Part shown: piece after piece, positions 24,292-32,704 of the stretch | Numbering within the stretch: the first letter of the stretch is position 1 | How the letters are laid out: the number at the start of each line of letters is the position of its first letter | Assembly: GCF_040544485.1 (NCBI RefSeq) | Contig: NZ_JBDZDV010000002.1 | Span: 248,001-312,000 of the forward strand | Source of the DNA: Lacicoccus halitifaciens | Lineage (GTDB): Bacteria > Bacillota > Bacilli > Staphylococcales > Salinicoccaceae | Direction: 5' to 3' | DNA: 64,000 nt | Notes under the pieces: model-generated | Databases searched by the model: none | Told to the model about the DNA's origin: nothing | Seen by the model: the letters and a program-made list of their open reading frames with translations, nothing else | Position numbers and translations under genes: made by a program

Positions 24292-25914
24292 TTATCCATT
24301 AGTCTGAAATGTGCTGGCCGACTTGAAGTCACGGTCGATCAGCTCCATGATGATTTCCTTCTCCGTCTTGTTATCGAGATTGCTCGATTTCAGGTTCCTG
24401 ATGACTTCTTCATCCGAAGGCAGGAATGAGAATCTGCCGAGCTCGTTCTTCTCGGAATACTTATCCCACAGGCGTTCGAAGTCATCACCTTCAGGCGGCT
24501 TCGTCATCAGGCTGACGATCACGATCGTAAGCATCGCCGCGATGAACGCCGGTCCGCCTTCATAAATGTCGACCGGCGACCAGAAATACCAGATGACGGT
24601 GACTAGAGGACCCACGATCATGCCGGCGATTGCGCCTGCCTTCGTGACCCTTTTCCAGAACAGGGAAAGGATGATCGGCGGGCCGAAACATGTCGCAAGC
24701 CCCGCCCATGCGAAGACCGCAAGCCAGAACACCGTATCCAGCGGGTTCAGGGCGATGATGATCGCCAATACACCGAGGGCCGCCGTTGCGATTCTTGAGA
24801 TGAGGATCGTCTTGTCTTCCCTCAGTTCACCTTTTTTGAGTATTTTATTCCACAGGTCTTCTGCGATCGTCGACGATGCGATCAAAAGCATCGAGTCGAT
24901 CGAAGACATCATCGCCGACAGTGCGCCTGCGATGATGATGCCTGCAAGCCACCATGGGAACAGTTCCACGGCCATCGTCGGGAAGATGTGCTCAGGATCT
25001 GCAAGGTTCGGGAATAAAGCAAGCCCCGACAGGCCGATGAGCACCGCACCGTAGTATGCGATCATCATCCATACGATGCCGATCATCGCGATGCGCTTCA
25101 CGTCGCGCGTATTGCGCAGTGCCATATAACGCACGAGGACGTGCGGGGAACCGTTGAAACCGATACCGATGAATAAGTAACTGATGATTGCGATGAGACC
25201 CGCCCATGTCAGTGCAGAACTGCCGAAGAACGGTGCCAGGAACTCCTGACCCATCATATCGGTGAGCTGATAACCCAGTTCGTTGAATCCGCCGAGCTCG
25301 GTGATCGCGAGGATCGGCAGCACCAGGAATGCGAACGCCATCAGCAGGCCCTGGATGAAGTCGGTCAGTGACACCGCAAAGAAACCGCCCATGATCGTGT
25401 AGATGATCGTGACGATACCGCCGACGACCACACCTGTCGCAAAGTTGACGCCGAGGACGACTTCAAATAAAACACCGAACGCGACAAACTGGGCACAGAC
25501 GTAGACGGTCATGAAAACCGTCATGACGATGATGGAGACCCATCTCATTATATGTGTATCATCTTTGTAACGTGCCGACAGGAAATCCGGCACCGTGATT
25601 GAATTCTGAATTTCCGATAAGCGTCTGATCCTCTTCGCAAAGAACAGCCAGTTGAAGATCGAGAAGACACTTGATACGGCGTTCCACGCCGCACTCATAC
25701 CCGTCGAATATGCCTCACCCGGCAGCCCCACGGTCATGAAACCGCTCGACTCGGATGCTTTCTCACTCATGGATAAAACCCATGGCCCGAGTTTCCTCCC
25801 GCCGAGGAAATATGCGGCGGAACCCTGTGAACTGATCCTCGCCGACCAGATGCCGAGGGCGAGAAGTAATATCATGTATATGATCACTATGCTTAATATG
25901 CCAATACCACCCAT
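24292..25914 (-). CDS. Sodium:solute symporter, SSS family
   Basis: 540 residues with about 13 membrane spans and a cytoplasmic C-terminal tail. SSS/PutP-like motifs are present: GGRKLGPWVLSMSEKASESSGF near residues 38-60 (sodium site region) and GIGFNGSPHVLVRYMALR near residue 250, close to the PutP signature. It imports a small solute with Na+. The gene begins 3 bases after a small accessory peptide gene and precedes an unknown protein and an M24 creatinase-like hydrolase. A proline-, choline- or ectoine-like substrate is possible; PutP similarity alone does not decide. Confidence 0.88.
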   Translation of the reverse strand: MGGIGILSIVIIYMILLLALGIWSARISSQGSAAYFLGGRKLGPWVLSMSEKASESSGFMTVGLPGEAYSTGMSAAWNAVSSVFSIFNWLFFAKRIRRLSEIQNSITVPDFLSARYKDDTHIMRWVSIIVMTVFMTVYVCAQFVAFGVLFEVVLGVNFATGVVVGGIVTIIYTIMGGFFAVSLTDFIQGLLMAFAFLVLPILAITELGGFNELGYQLTDMMGQEFLAPFFGSSALTWAGLIAIISYLFIGIGFNGSPHVLVRYMALRNTRDVKRIAMIGIVWMMIAYYGAVLIGLSGLALFPNLADPEHIFPTMAVELFPWWLAGIIIAGALSAMMSSIDSMLLIASSTIAEDLWNKILKKGELREDKTILISRIATAALGVLAIIIALNPLDTVFWLAVFAWAGLATCFGPPIILSLFWKRVTKAGAIAGMIVGPLVTVIWYFWSPVDIYEGGPAFIAAMLTIVIVSLMTKPPEGDDFERLWDKYSEKNELGRFSFLPSDEEVIRNLKSSNLDNKTEKEIIMELIDRDFKSASTFQTNG

Positions 25915-25917
25915 ACC

Positions 25918-26073
25918 CTACAACCCCTTGTCATCATATTTTTTTCTGAATAAATCATTTTCCAGTTTTTCCATCTTCACTTCACGTGCATACCATATGG
26001 CTACGGAACCTATCATAAGAATAGGCGGCAGAATCAAAATCAGCCACCCGGATATTGGAAAAGCGTCCATCAT
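25918..26073 (-). CDS. Symporter small accessory protein (51 aa)
   Basis: 51 residues: one hydrophobic helix (GWLILILPPILMIGSVAIWY) followed by a basic/acidic cytoplasmic tail. This matches the small single-span subunits encoded next to SSS symporters. AGGAAAGGGG lies 6 bases before the ATG at 26073; an ATG two codons upstream abuts that site and one a codon downstream is also possible. The stop codon lies 3 bases before the symporter start, so the two are coupled. It was read directly from the minus strand because it is very short. Confidence 0.75.
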   Translation of the reverse strand: MMDAFPISGWLILILPPILMIGSVAIWYAREVKMEKLENDLFRKKYDDKGL

Positions 26074-26214
26074 GAACATCCCCTTTCCTCTATATTTTTA
26101 ATGTTGAATCCCACGGTAAGCTGTCAAGCGAATACACCGGATACTTCTGATAATTATAAAAATCGTAGCACATTGAGCGGCCTTAGTAAACCGCGGGATG
26201 GATTATTATGCAGT

Positions 26215-26260
26215 CAAAAAACAGTCCTATGCCATATATTTATTGGCACAGGACTGTTTT
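26215..26260 (-). terminator. Terminator of the MecA-like PBP gene
   Basis: AAAACAGTCCT pairs with AGGACTGTTTT, with further TGCCA/TGGCA pairing inside. The A-run on the left is the minus-strand T-run, just after the PBP stop codon. Confidence 0.88.
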
Positions 26261-26268
26261 AAATTTTA

Positions 26269-28278
26269 TCATTCCAGGTCCCTGTAAGCATCGTGGATAT
26301 CTGCAAATTTCTGTGCAGAGTATTCACTCATGCCGCGGTCCTCGACATCCTCGACATAGAGGGCGAGCATCATATCCTTCTCATCCTGGTCATAGCCGAT
26401 GAACCAGCCGGTCTCCGATCCTCTAGTATCCTGGGACATTTTATTCTCGCTTGTCCCCGTCTTGCCGGCAAAGGATGCATAATCCCGTTCCATATCATCT
26501 GCATGGTAATCGGTGACGACACTTCTCATCGCATCTTCCAGATATGCAAGGTCATCCGCTTCCGCGATGCCTTCCACCTGGATTTCGGCCTCAGAATCTG
26601 CGAGTATTCTCGGGACGTAGACGTCCCCGCCGTTGACCACCCCTGAATAGATGGCGGTGATCTGAAGCGGCGAGATCAGGAGCTCACCCTGCCCGTATGC
26701 ACTGTCTGCAAGCAGTATTTCGCTTTCGATGGTGCCGTCGTTCGACACCTGGCTCGTGTAGATCGGATAGTCGCTGTCGTACTCCTCACCGATGCCGAGT
26801 GCCTCCATCCCTTCGACGAAGCGGTCTGCACCAAGGTCAAGCATGGTCTGGGCGAAGTAGATGTTGTCGGAACTCGTGATCGCCCGGGCGAGGTCGAATT
26901 CACCGTCTTCCACATGGTAGCGGTTCACGGTATACCCGCCCCATGATTCATCCGCCTGCCAGCTGCTTCCGGTGATCGTCCGCGTCGCATCACGGTCGAA
27001 ACCTTCCGTATTCAAAGCCACGAGTGCGGAGAGGATCTTCTGGGTGGAGCCGGGTGAAGTCGCCCGGTTGAATTTGCCGAGCAGCGGGTTTTCTTCATCC
27101 TCCTCGAGCGCATCCAGTTCCTCCTGCGTGATGCCGAACATGAAGTCATACGGGCTCGGGGCCGGATAGCTCGCTGCGGCAAGGATATCCCCGTTGTCAG
27201 GCGCAAGGGCGACACTTGCACCTGAATCCTCTTCAAGCTCGCCGTGGATGATTTCCTGGAGGTCCCCATCAATGGTGAGCACCACATCCGAACCGTCCTC
27301 GGCCTCTTCGCTGAACAACGTGTCGACGGCATCACCGTTCACATCCGCGATTGTTATTTCATATCCGCCTGACGGCTGCAGGCGCTCATCGTATAATGAT
27401 TCAAGCCCCCGCTTGCCGGTCACATCACCGGCAGCCAGGTAATCCGACGCCTCGATCTCCTCGGCACTCGCCGCCCCGACGTAGCCGATCAGATGGAAGG
27501 CTGCCTCATCCAGTGGATATTCACGTGACGGCTGTTCCTGGACCTGAAGACCCTCATAGCTGAATTCTGATTTTTCCTTATCGGAGAAGCGGTGGGCTTC
27601 CTTCACAGGCACGAACATGCCCTCACCGATCCATTCCTGGTTGAATGTGTTCTCGAGTGATGCCTCGCTGACTTCCAGCACATCGGCAAGGTCGGTCAAT
27701 TCCTCTTCGGTCATTTCACCCGCCGTGAAACCGACCACTTCCTTACGGCCGTTGAAGGCGAGCGGCTCGCCGGACTGGTCCTGGATCTCACCGCGCACGC
27801 CGCTCGTGAAATTGAAATCAAGCGTGCGGTTGCCGTTCAGGCCGGGGATGATCATATCCGGCGTCCATTCCACATGCCACGCATTTTCCGCTTCATCGTA
27901 AAGCAGGCTGATCACAATGTCCCGCGTCAGCTCGCCGTACGCTGTCTCCACCGTCCAGTCGCCTTCATAGAGCTTATTCTGCTCCGTCGATTCTTCCTCA
28001 TTCAATTCAAGGTTGTCGATGGACCGTGACTCGACCCCGAGGTCCTCATACAGCTTCTCATATCTTTCGGTGACCTCTTCAGGCCCATATCTCTCCTGCC
28101 TGTCGATGTGCAGCGATTCATATATCTCTTCGTAGTTCCCGGCTTCATACTGCGATACATAATCATCCAGCGCCGCTTCCTCGCCCGCCTGGAATATGTT
28201 CGTGTAATTGATCAGCAGAAATGCGGCCGCTGCGAGGAGGACGATGCCCCCGATGATGATTCCAATCCATTTTTTCAT
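26269..28278 (-). CDS. MecA/PBP2a-family class B penicillin-binding protein
   Basis: 669 residues, almost exactly the length of MecA. Order: membrane anchor (4-24), MecA N-terminal NTF2-like domain (~30-140), dimerisation/linker domain, transpeptidase. Active-site motifs are S411-T-Q-K414, S470-D-N472 and K606-T-G608. The C-terminal half tracks staphylococcal MecA closely (SSDNIYFAQ, SDYPIYTSQVSN, EILLADSAYGQGE, SAQKF). It crosslinks peptidoglycan outside the membrane; low beta-lactam affinity is possible but not shown by sequence. Base composition matches the host DNA, and no mecR/mecI or SCC recombinase is near, so it looks like a native chromosomal gene. Confidence 0.92.
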   Translation of the reverse strand: MKKWIGIIIGGIVLLAAAAFLLINYTNIFQAGEEAALDDYVSQYEAGNYEEIYESLHIDRQERYGPEEVTERYEKLYEDLGVESRSIDNLELNEEESTEQNKLYEGDWTVETAYGELTRDIVISLLYDEAENAWHVEWTPDMIIPGLNGNRTLDFNFTSGVRGEIQDQSGEPLAFNGRKEVVGFTAGEMTEEELTDLADVLEVSEASLENTFNQEWIGEGMFVPVKEAHRFSDKEKSEFSYEGLQVQEQPSREYPLDEAAFHLIGYVGAASAEEIEASDYLAAGDVTGKRGLESLYDERLQPSGGYEITIADVNGDAVDTLFSEEAEDGSDVVLTIDGDLQEIIHGELEEDSGASVALAPDNGDILAAASYPAPSPYDFMFGITQEELDALEEDEENPLLGKFNRATSPGSTQKILSALVALNTEGFDRDATRTITGSSWQADESWGGYTVNRYHVEDGEFDLARAITSSDNIYFAQTMLDLGADRFVEGMEALGIGEEYDSDYPIYTSQVSNDGTIESEILLADSAYGQGELLISPLQITAIYSGVVNGGDVYVPRILADSEAEIQVEGIAEADDLAYLEDAMRSVVTDYHADDMERDYASFAGKTGTSENKMSQDTRGSETGWFIGYDQDEKDMMLALYVEDVEDRGMSEYSAQKFADIHDAYRDLE

Positions 28279-28313
28279 TTTAACACCTGCAATCTTCCGT
28301 TATAAATTAATAA

Positions 28314-28352
28314 ACGAACAATGACCAGCCATGCGGCTGAGCCATCGTTCGT
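28314..28352 (-). terminator. Probable terminator after the CapA-like gene
   Basis: ACGAACAATG (28314-28323) pairs with CATCGTTCGT (28343-28352) with one mismatch, plus inner AGCC/GGCT pairing; a T-containing tail follows on the minus strand. Confidence 0.65.
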
Positions 28353-28364
28353 CCGTGTTCATTT

Positions 28365-29630
28365 TTACTCCAGGTTCAGTCTTGAATGTGTGCGTTCAAG
28401 CGAGCGGTCCAGACGCTCACGTATATCTGCGGGCAGGTTTTCATCATCCTGGAAATCCTCCACCGGCAGTATTTCATAATCGAACGGTGTGTCGTTCGTA
28501 TCGCTGTGGCGGTACACCCACGTCGGTGTATAGTGCACATCAGCGATGACCGTCTCACCGGACTCGTGGTCTTTCTCAATATCAAAATTCAATATGACGC
28601 CGTCCTCATTCGGCTCGAAGTCCGGGCCGATCGTCTCCAGACGCTGGTTGGAGATGAAGTTGCCGAGGGAATAAACGACGAATGACTCGCTTTCCCCGTC
28701 GGCTGATTCAAGGTATTCCGCCCGTTGGATGACATGCGGGTGGGAACCGATGATCAGATCCACGCCCTGATCCGCCAGGAACTGTGCATATTCCTTCTGG
28801 TAGTCGCTCGGCTCCTCGACGTACTCAGGACCCCAGTGCATGTACGTCAATATGATGTCCGGATCGTCCGCCTTCGCCGCATCGATCGCTTCCGTGAGAT
28901 TCTCCTCGGAAATGACATCGATCATATTGTACACTTCCTCATCGGTGTAAGGTCCTTCCATGCCGTTCAGCATCTCCGTGAATGCAAGCATGGCGACTTT
29001 GATGCCGTCAATCTCCCTGATCACGTGCCGCTCTTCCGGTGCGCCGTCATATGTACCGACCACATCAAGGTCTGCGTCCTCCAGCATCTGCACCGTGCGT
29101 TCAAGGCCCTGTGCGCCCATATCGAGGCTGTGGTTGTTCGAAGTGACCAGGGCATCGAACCCTGCATACTTCACATCCTCAACAATCTCATCCGGCGTGT
29201 TGAACAGCGGATAGCCTGTGTAGCCGCGGTCTTCACCTGCGACCGTCGTCTCGAAGTTGCCGATCGCAAGATCCGCTTCCTCTAGATAAGGCTTCACATG
29301 CTCAAACCATGGCTTGAAGTTATATGAATCCGTCTCTTCGACATAAGCACCCCAGTACTGCTCATCATGCACCATGATGTCGCCGACGGTTGAAATAGTG
29401 ATTTCACTCGTTCCTTCCTCAGCCGCCGCTTCTGCATTCCCTTCCGTATCATCCGCCGCACCACTGTCCGCCGTTCCGCCCTCTTCTGAATCTTCCACTG
29501 TTTCTTCCTCTCCAGCCGTCTCTTCCACTGCCGCCTCCTCTTCAGATCCATCATCTGAAAAGCTGAAAGCCATAAAGACTGCACCGGCTGCAATGATCAG
29601 CAACAGTATCGGCACCAGTATCTTCAACAT
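28365..29630 (-). CDS. CapA-family metallophosphatase-like protein (poly-gamma-glutamate type)
   Basis: 421 residues. An N-terminal membrane anchor (~4-23) is followed by a very acidic linker and a CapA/PGA_cap calcineurin-like fold: STVGDIMVHD, NFETTVAG, TSNNHSLDMG, then LIIGSHPHVIQ and YSLGNFISNQ, which carry the metal-site Asp/Asn/His residues. In Bacillus, CapA helps make or export poly-gamma-glutamate, but no capBC genes are here, so the role in the envelope is open. The start at 29630 lies 13 bases after the VanY-like stop; it has no strong ribosome site, so translational coupling is likely. Confidence 0.85.
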   Translation of the reverse strand: MLKILVPILLLIIAAGAVFMAFSFSDDGSEEEAAVEETAGEEETVEDSEEGGTADSGAADDTEGNAEAAAEEGTSEITISTVGDIMVHDEQYWGAYVEETDSYNFKPWFEHVKPYLEEADLAIGNFETTVAGEDRGYTGYPLFNTPDEIVEDVKYAGFDALVTSNNHSLDMGAQGLERTVQMLEDADLDVVGTYDGAPEERHVIREIDGIKVAMLAFTEMLNGMEGPYTDEEVYNMIDVISEENLTEAIDAAKADDPDIILTYMHWGPEYVEEPSDYQKEYAQFLADQGVDLIIGSHPHVIQRAEYLESADGESESFVVYSLGNFISNQRLETIGPDFEPNEDGVILNFDIEKDHESGETVIADVHYTPTWVYRHSDTNDTPFDYEILPVEDFQDDENLPADIRERLDRSLERTHSRLNLE

Positions 29631-29643
29631 CGATCTGTTTCCG

Positions 29644-30441
29644 TTATTCTCCGTCCTCTTCAATATCCATCCCACTCTCCCTGATATATTCTTCGTACGT
29701 GAGACCGCTTTCGTAAATATCGGAAGCGAGTTCCGCCCCGAGATACCGCAGATGCCACGGCTCATATAAATAACCCGTTATTTCTTCCTTACCTTCAGGA
29801 TACCGGATGATGAAGCCGTGTTCATGTGCATTTTCACGCACCCATATCCCTTCATCCGTCTCCCCGAAAGCTTCAAGCAGCTCGTAGTTCACGCTTTCTG
29901 CCGTCACATCCATCGCAAGGCCCGTCTGATGCTCGCTCGCACCCGGCGGGGCGCTGAAACGGTTGGCCGCTTCCTCACCGTGCGCCGCCCTGTAGCCGTC
30001 ATAGAGGCTTGCCTGCGTATTGTAGGAACGGTAGCCCGACCGGGCATATAAAGTGATGCCTTCTGCGAGCGCCGCATCGAACATCTCCGTCAGGGCATCC
30101 GACGCCTCCTGCCTCAGCTGGTTGATCTCCGGGCTCTCGAGCACGGTCGGCACTTCGACGGGGACGAGGTCCTCCGGCACATAATCCGCACTCAGATGAT
30201 GCTCTTTATTGACGAGGGCCTGGATGCTTCCCTCATCGGCGATATCCTCCTCATCGATGAACGGTTCCGGCTCCTCGGAATTCATTTCCTCGGATTCCGC
30301 TTCCTCATCCGGTGATTCATCCGCCTCCGATTCCGTCTGTTCCTCTTCCGGCACGGCTTCCTCTTCCGTCCCGCCGCAGCCGGCAAGGAGCAGAATCAGG
30401 AGGAGTGCACCGGATATTTTTCCATATATGGTATATTTCAT
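29644..30441 (-). CDS. D-alanyl-D-alanine carboxypeptidase, M15B (VanY-like) lipoprotein
   Basis: 265 residues. The lipobox LAGC (Cys22) is followed by a long Glu-rich linker and a VanY/DdcY domain: SGYRSYNTQ, EHQTGLAMDV (zinc His and Asp) and EPWHLRYLG (catalytic Glu and zinc His). It trims the terminal D-Ala of peptidoglycan stem peptides on the outer face of the membrane. The start at 30441 is set by AAGGTG 6 bases upstream; a GTG three codons earlier is part of that site. It forms an envelope cluster with the CapA-like gene and the MecA-like PBP. Confidence 0.9.
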   Translation of the reverse strand: MKYTIYGKISGALLLILLLAGCGGTEEEAVPEEEQTESEADESPDEEAESEEMNSEEPEPFIDEEDIADEGSIQALVNKEHHLSADYVPEDLVPVEVPTVLESPEINQLRQEASDALTEMFDAALAEGITLYARSGYRSYNTQASLYDGYRAAHGEEAANRFSAPPGASEHQTGLAMDVTAESVNYELLEAFGETDEGIWVRENAHEHGFIIRYPEGKEEITGYLYEPWHLRYLGAELASDIYESGLTYEEYIRESGMDIEEDGE

Positions 30442-30513
30442 CAGATTCACCTTAATATTTTTTACTTATCCCCATTTAACCACAGCACAGCGCCCGATAC
30501 CACAACCAATACG

Positions 30514-30540
30514 AAAAAAAGACCCGGCAGCCGGGTCTTT
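30514..30540 (-). terminator. Terminator of the DUF421 gene
   Basis: AAAGACCCG pairs with CGGGTCTTT around GCAGC; the A-run at 30514-30520 gives a minus-strand T-run. Confidence 0.9.
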
Positions 30541-30543
30541 ATA

Positions 30544-31230
30544 TCAGTCAAGATCATATGAATTGTTGTCGTAATCCTGGATATGCCAGCCGATCTCAGG
30601 GTTCCATTCGGCGAAATAAACATCTTCAATGCGTTTGCCTGTCTCTTCCAGGGATTCCTCGACCCAGCTCTTGTCCCGGTCCAGCTCCTTCAGTTCATAG
30701 TCGATGATCTTACCGTCGGCGACCAGTGTATAGGAGGGCACATCAACGACCTGGTCCTGTTCCGACCGTTTTTTAAGTACCGTAAGCTGTCCGCTGTTTT
30801 CAAACATGGCGTAGTTCACTTCCCTGAAGGAGAATATGCCCTGCTCCCTGAGCAGCTCACTGAGTTCCTCCAGCTCCAGGTTCAGCCGCTGCATCTGATC
30901 ACGGCGCAATTTTCCATCTTTGACGAGGGTGATGGGCTTGCCTTTGATGACATGGCGCAGCACGCCCGACTTCTGGGTGAGTTTCTCGAATATATAAATG
31001 AGCGCACTCCAGACGGCGAGGACGAAGAGCATCTGCGGTATCGTCACCGCCGGGTCATACATCGCATCCTTGATGACGCCGCCGAGCACCAGTGCATAGA
31101 CGAAGTCAAGCAGCGTCACCTGCGCCATCTCTTTTTTGCCGAGCAGGCGGATGACGATGATGACGCCGATCAGACCGACGATGAGTTTTGATGCCATATG
31201 AAGATATTCCGTCATTACATCCATCAGCAT
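30544..31230 (-). CDS. DUF421 (YetF-like) membrane protein
   Basis: 228 residues. There are three N-terminal hydrophobic segments (to ~residue 80) and a cytoplasmic DUF421 domain with GKPITLVKDGKL, then EGLLREQGIFSF-like and NYAMFENSGQLTVL segments, typical of the YetF/YrbG family of spore-forming and related Firmicutes. Function in the family is poorly defined. AAAGGA lies 4 bases before the ATG at 31230; the ATG two codons later is an alternative. It is the end of its transcription unit. Confidence 0.85.
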   Translation of the reverse strand: MLMDVMTEYLHMASKLIVGLIGVIIVIRLLGKKEMAQVTLLDFVYALVLGGVIKDAMYDPAVTIPQMLFVLAVWSALIYIFEKLTQKSGVLRHVIKGKPITLVKDGKLRRDQMQRLNLELEELSELLREQGIFSFREVNYAMFENSGQLTVLKKRSEQDQVVDVPSYTLVADGKIIDYELKELDRDKSWVEESLEETGKRIEDVYFAEWNPEIGWHIQDYDNNSYDLD

Positions 31231-31261
31231 TCATTCCTTTACTTTGTCATATCATGATGAC

Positions 31262-31618
31262 TTATTCTGCAACCCAGCGCCAGGCGTCATCGATTTCCGT
31301 CTTATTGAACGATTTGACGCTGATGCCCGGCAGCATGTCCGCAAAAGAACCGATTTTCTTGAGCATTTCATCATCCGCCACCACCGCAAACTTGTTGAAC
31401 TGGTTCCAGTGCTGGACATCGACCGGTATGCCCCGGAGCGCACCCCCGGGTGTCACACCTTCCAGCTTTTTGACGTAGATGAGCGCGTTCAGTTCCGCAT
31501 CCTCACCGTAATGCTCTTTTATGAAGGCTTCTGATTTTTTGGCATCTATATCCATCACGTTGCCGTCGACCTCCACATGGACGACGTTTGGAAATTCACT
31601 TTCCGATAATTTCAGCAT
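31262..31618 (-). CDS. SpoIIAA-like/STAS-type domain protein
   Basis: 118 residues resembling the SpoIIAA-like (STAS/SEC14-type) family of small cytoplasmic proteins, with VVHVEVDGNV at the start, FNKFAVVADD in the middle and FADMLPGISVKSF followed by A-WRWV at the C-terminus. These proteins are of unknown biochemical role. AGGGAG precedes the start. It stands before DUF421 on the same strand. A near-consensus Noc-binding site lies in its upstream region. Confidence 0.75.
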   Translation of the reverse strand: MLKLSESEFPNVVHVEVDGNVMDIDAKKSEAFIKEHYGEDAELNALIYVKKLEGVTPGGALRGIPVDVQHWNQFNKFAVVADDEMLKKIGSFADMLPGISVKSFNKTEIDDAWRWVAE

Positions 31619-31664
31619 GTGATCACTACTCCCTTATCAGTTGTTATATAAACGCTACCCCTTA

Positions 31665-31678
31665 ATTTCCCGGGAGAA
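31665..31678. promoter_or_regulatory. Candidate Noc-binding site 1
   Basis: ATTTCCCGGGAGAA matches the Noc consensus ATTTCCCGGGAAAT at 12 of 14 positions. It is intergenic, about 15 kb from oriC; a noc gene is present at 40.6-41.4 kb. Confidence 0.55.
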
Positions 31679-31689
31679 ACATGCCATGA

Positions 31690-31711
31690 GAAAAGCACCC
31701 CCGCGGGTGCT
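31690..31711 (-). terminator. Terminator of the VOC gene
   Basis: AGCACCC (31694-31700) pairs with GGGTGCT (31705-31711), loop CCGC, with four A before it (minus-strand T-run). Confidence 0.8.
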
Positions 31712-31715
31712 CCAC

Positions 31716-32606
31716 TCAGCCTCGATATGCCGCTTCCAATTCTTCGATGTCGAATTTCTTCATCTTAAGGAAAGCTTCGGTGACACGCTGCAGTTGCTCT
31801 CTTGAACCGTCCCTGACCATGTCGTCCATCACTTTGGGAATGATCTGCCATGATACGCCGTACTTGTCTTTCAGCCAGCCGCATATCTCCGCTTCCGGCA
31901 CATGGGAGAGTTTACCCCAATAATAGTCGATTTCATCCTGGTCATCGCATTTGACGATCAATGATACTCCTTCGGAGAAGTCGAAATCATGCTTTTCCGC
32001 TGAATCCATGAAGGCGAATGACAGTTTTTCGAGCCTGACTTGGCCGTGCATGACATGCTGCTTTGAATCAGGCCCATCATTTCCCGGGTAATAATGGATG
32101 CCTTCTATTTCAGCATCATGGAAAATCTCCATATAGAACCTCATCGCCGCTTCGGCCTTCCCAAGGTTGTCATTGATGAACATGAGTGTCGGGATGATCC
32201 TGGCCTCAGGCTTTTCCTCCGACAAATAAAACTGCCACGACACCCCATATTTGTCATCCAGCCATCCGTACAGCTCACTGAAATCGTACCTTTTGAAAGG
32301 CATCCGGATTTCAGCTTCATGAGTGAGCGTTTCCCATATCCTTTCGAATTTTCCCCGCTCTTCCGCAGTGAAGAGGATCATGAAGGAGATTGACGGGTTT
32401 TTAGTGATTTCCGGGCCGGCACTGATGGCCATGAACTGATGCCCCATGATTTCAAAATCCACCTGATCGGCATCCCCCGACGGGGTACCTTCCAGGGCGT
32501 TGGTGTAATGCACCTTTGAGTCCGGAAACAAATCTGCGTAAAATTCAGCGGCTGCGGCAGCTTCCGTATCAAACCATAAATGCGGGACTATTTTCTGATA
32601 GGTCAC
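31716..32606 (-). CDS. VOC-family protein with two PhnB-like domains
   Basis: 296 residues made of two similar halves of the PhnB/3-demethylubiquinone-methyltransferase-like VOC fold: PHLWFDTEAAAAAEFYADLFP...YGWLDDKYGVSWQF in the first and TLMFINDNLGKAEAAMRFYMEIF...CGWLKDKYGVSWQI in the second. Despite the family name, these are glyoxalase-fold proteins of unknown substrate. The GTG at 32606 (after GGAGGGG) or one three codons earlier at 32615 may start translation. A consensus-like Noc site (32079-32092) lies inside the gene. Confidence 0.85.
   Translation of the reverse strand: MTYQKIVPHLWFDTEAAAAAEFYADLFPDSKVHYTNALEGTPSGDADQVDFEIMGHQFMAISAGPEITKNPSISFMILFTAEERGKFERIWETLTHEAEIRMPFKRYDFSELYGWLDDKYGVSWQFYLSEEKPEARIIPTLMFINDNLGKAEAAMRFYMEIFHDAEIEGIHYYPGNDGPDSKQHVMHGQVRLEKLSFAFMDSAEKHDFDFSEGVSLIVKCDDQDEIDYYWGKLSHVPEAEICGWLKDKYGVSWQIIPKVMDDMVRDGSREQLQRVTEAFLKMKKFDIEELEAAYRG
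32079..32092. promoter_or_regulatory. Candidate Noc-binding site 2
   Basis: ATTTCCCGGGTAAT matches the Noc consensus at 13 of 14 positions, 414 bases from site 1, inside the VOC gene. Noc sites may be inside genes. Confidence 0.65.
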
Positions 32607-32704
32607 AATAAACACCCCTCCAATATTGATAGTATAATTTTACACTATAAGTTCATGGAGGGGTAGTGATGTCATCCGGGTAATATCATACGCTTTGAAT
32701 CTTT

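Noticed and set aside
26111..26136. cre-like TGTATTCGCTTGACA before the symporter operon
   Set aside because: It has one extra base in the arm and too many mismatches to the cre consensus.
31621..31660. Sigma-B-like GTTTAT...GGGAGT before the SpoIIAA-like gene
   Set aside because: GGGAGT is better explained as the ribosome-binding site of that gene.
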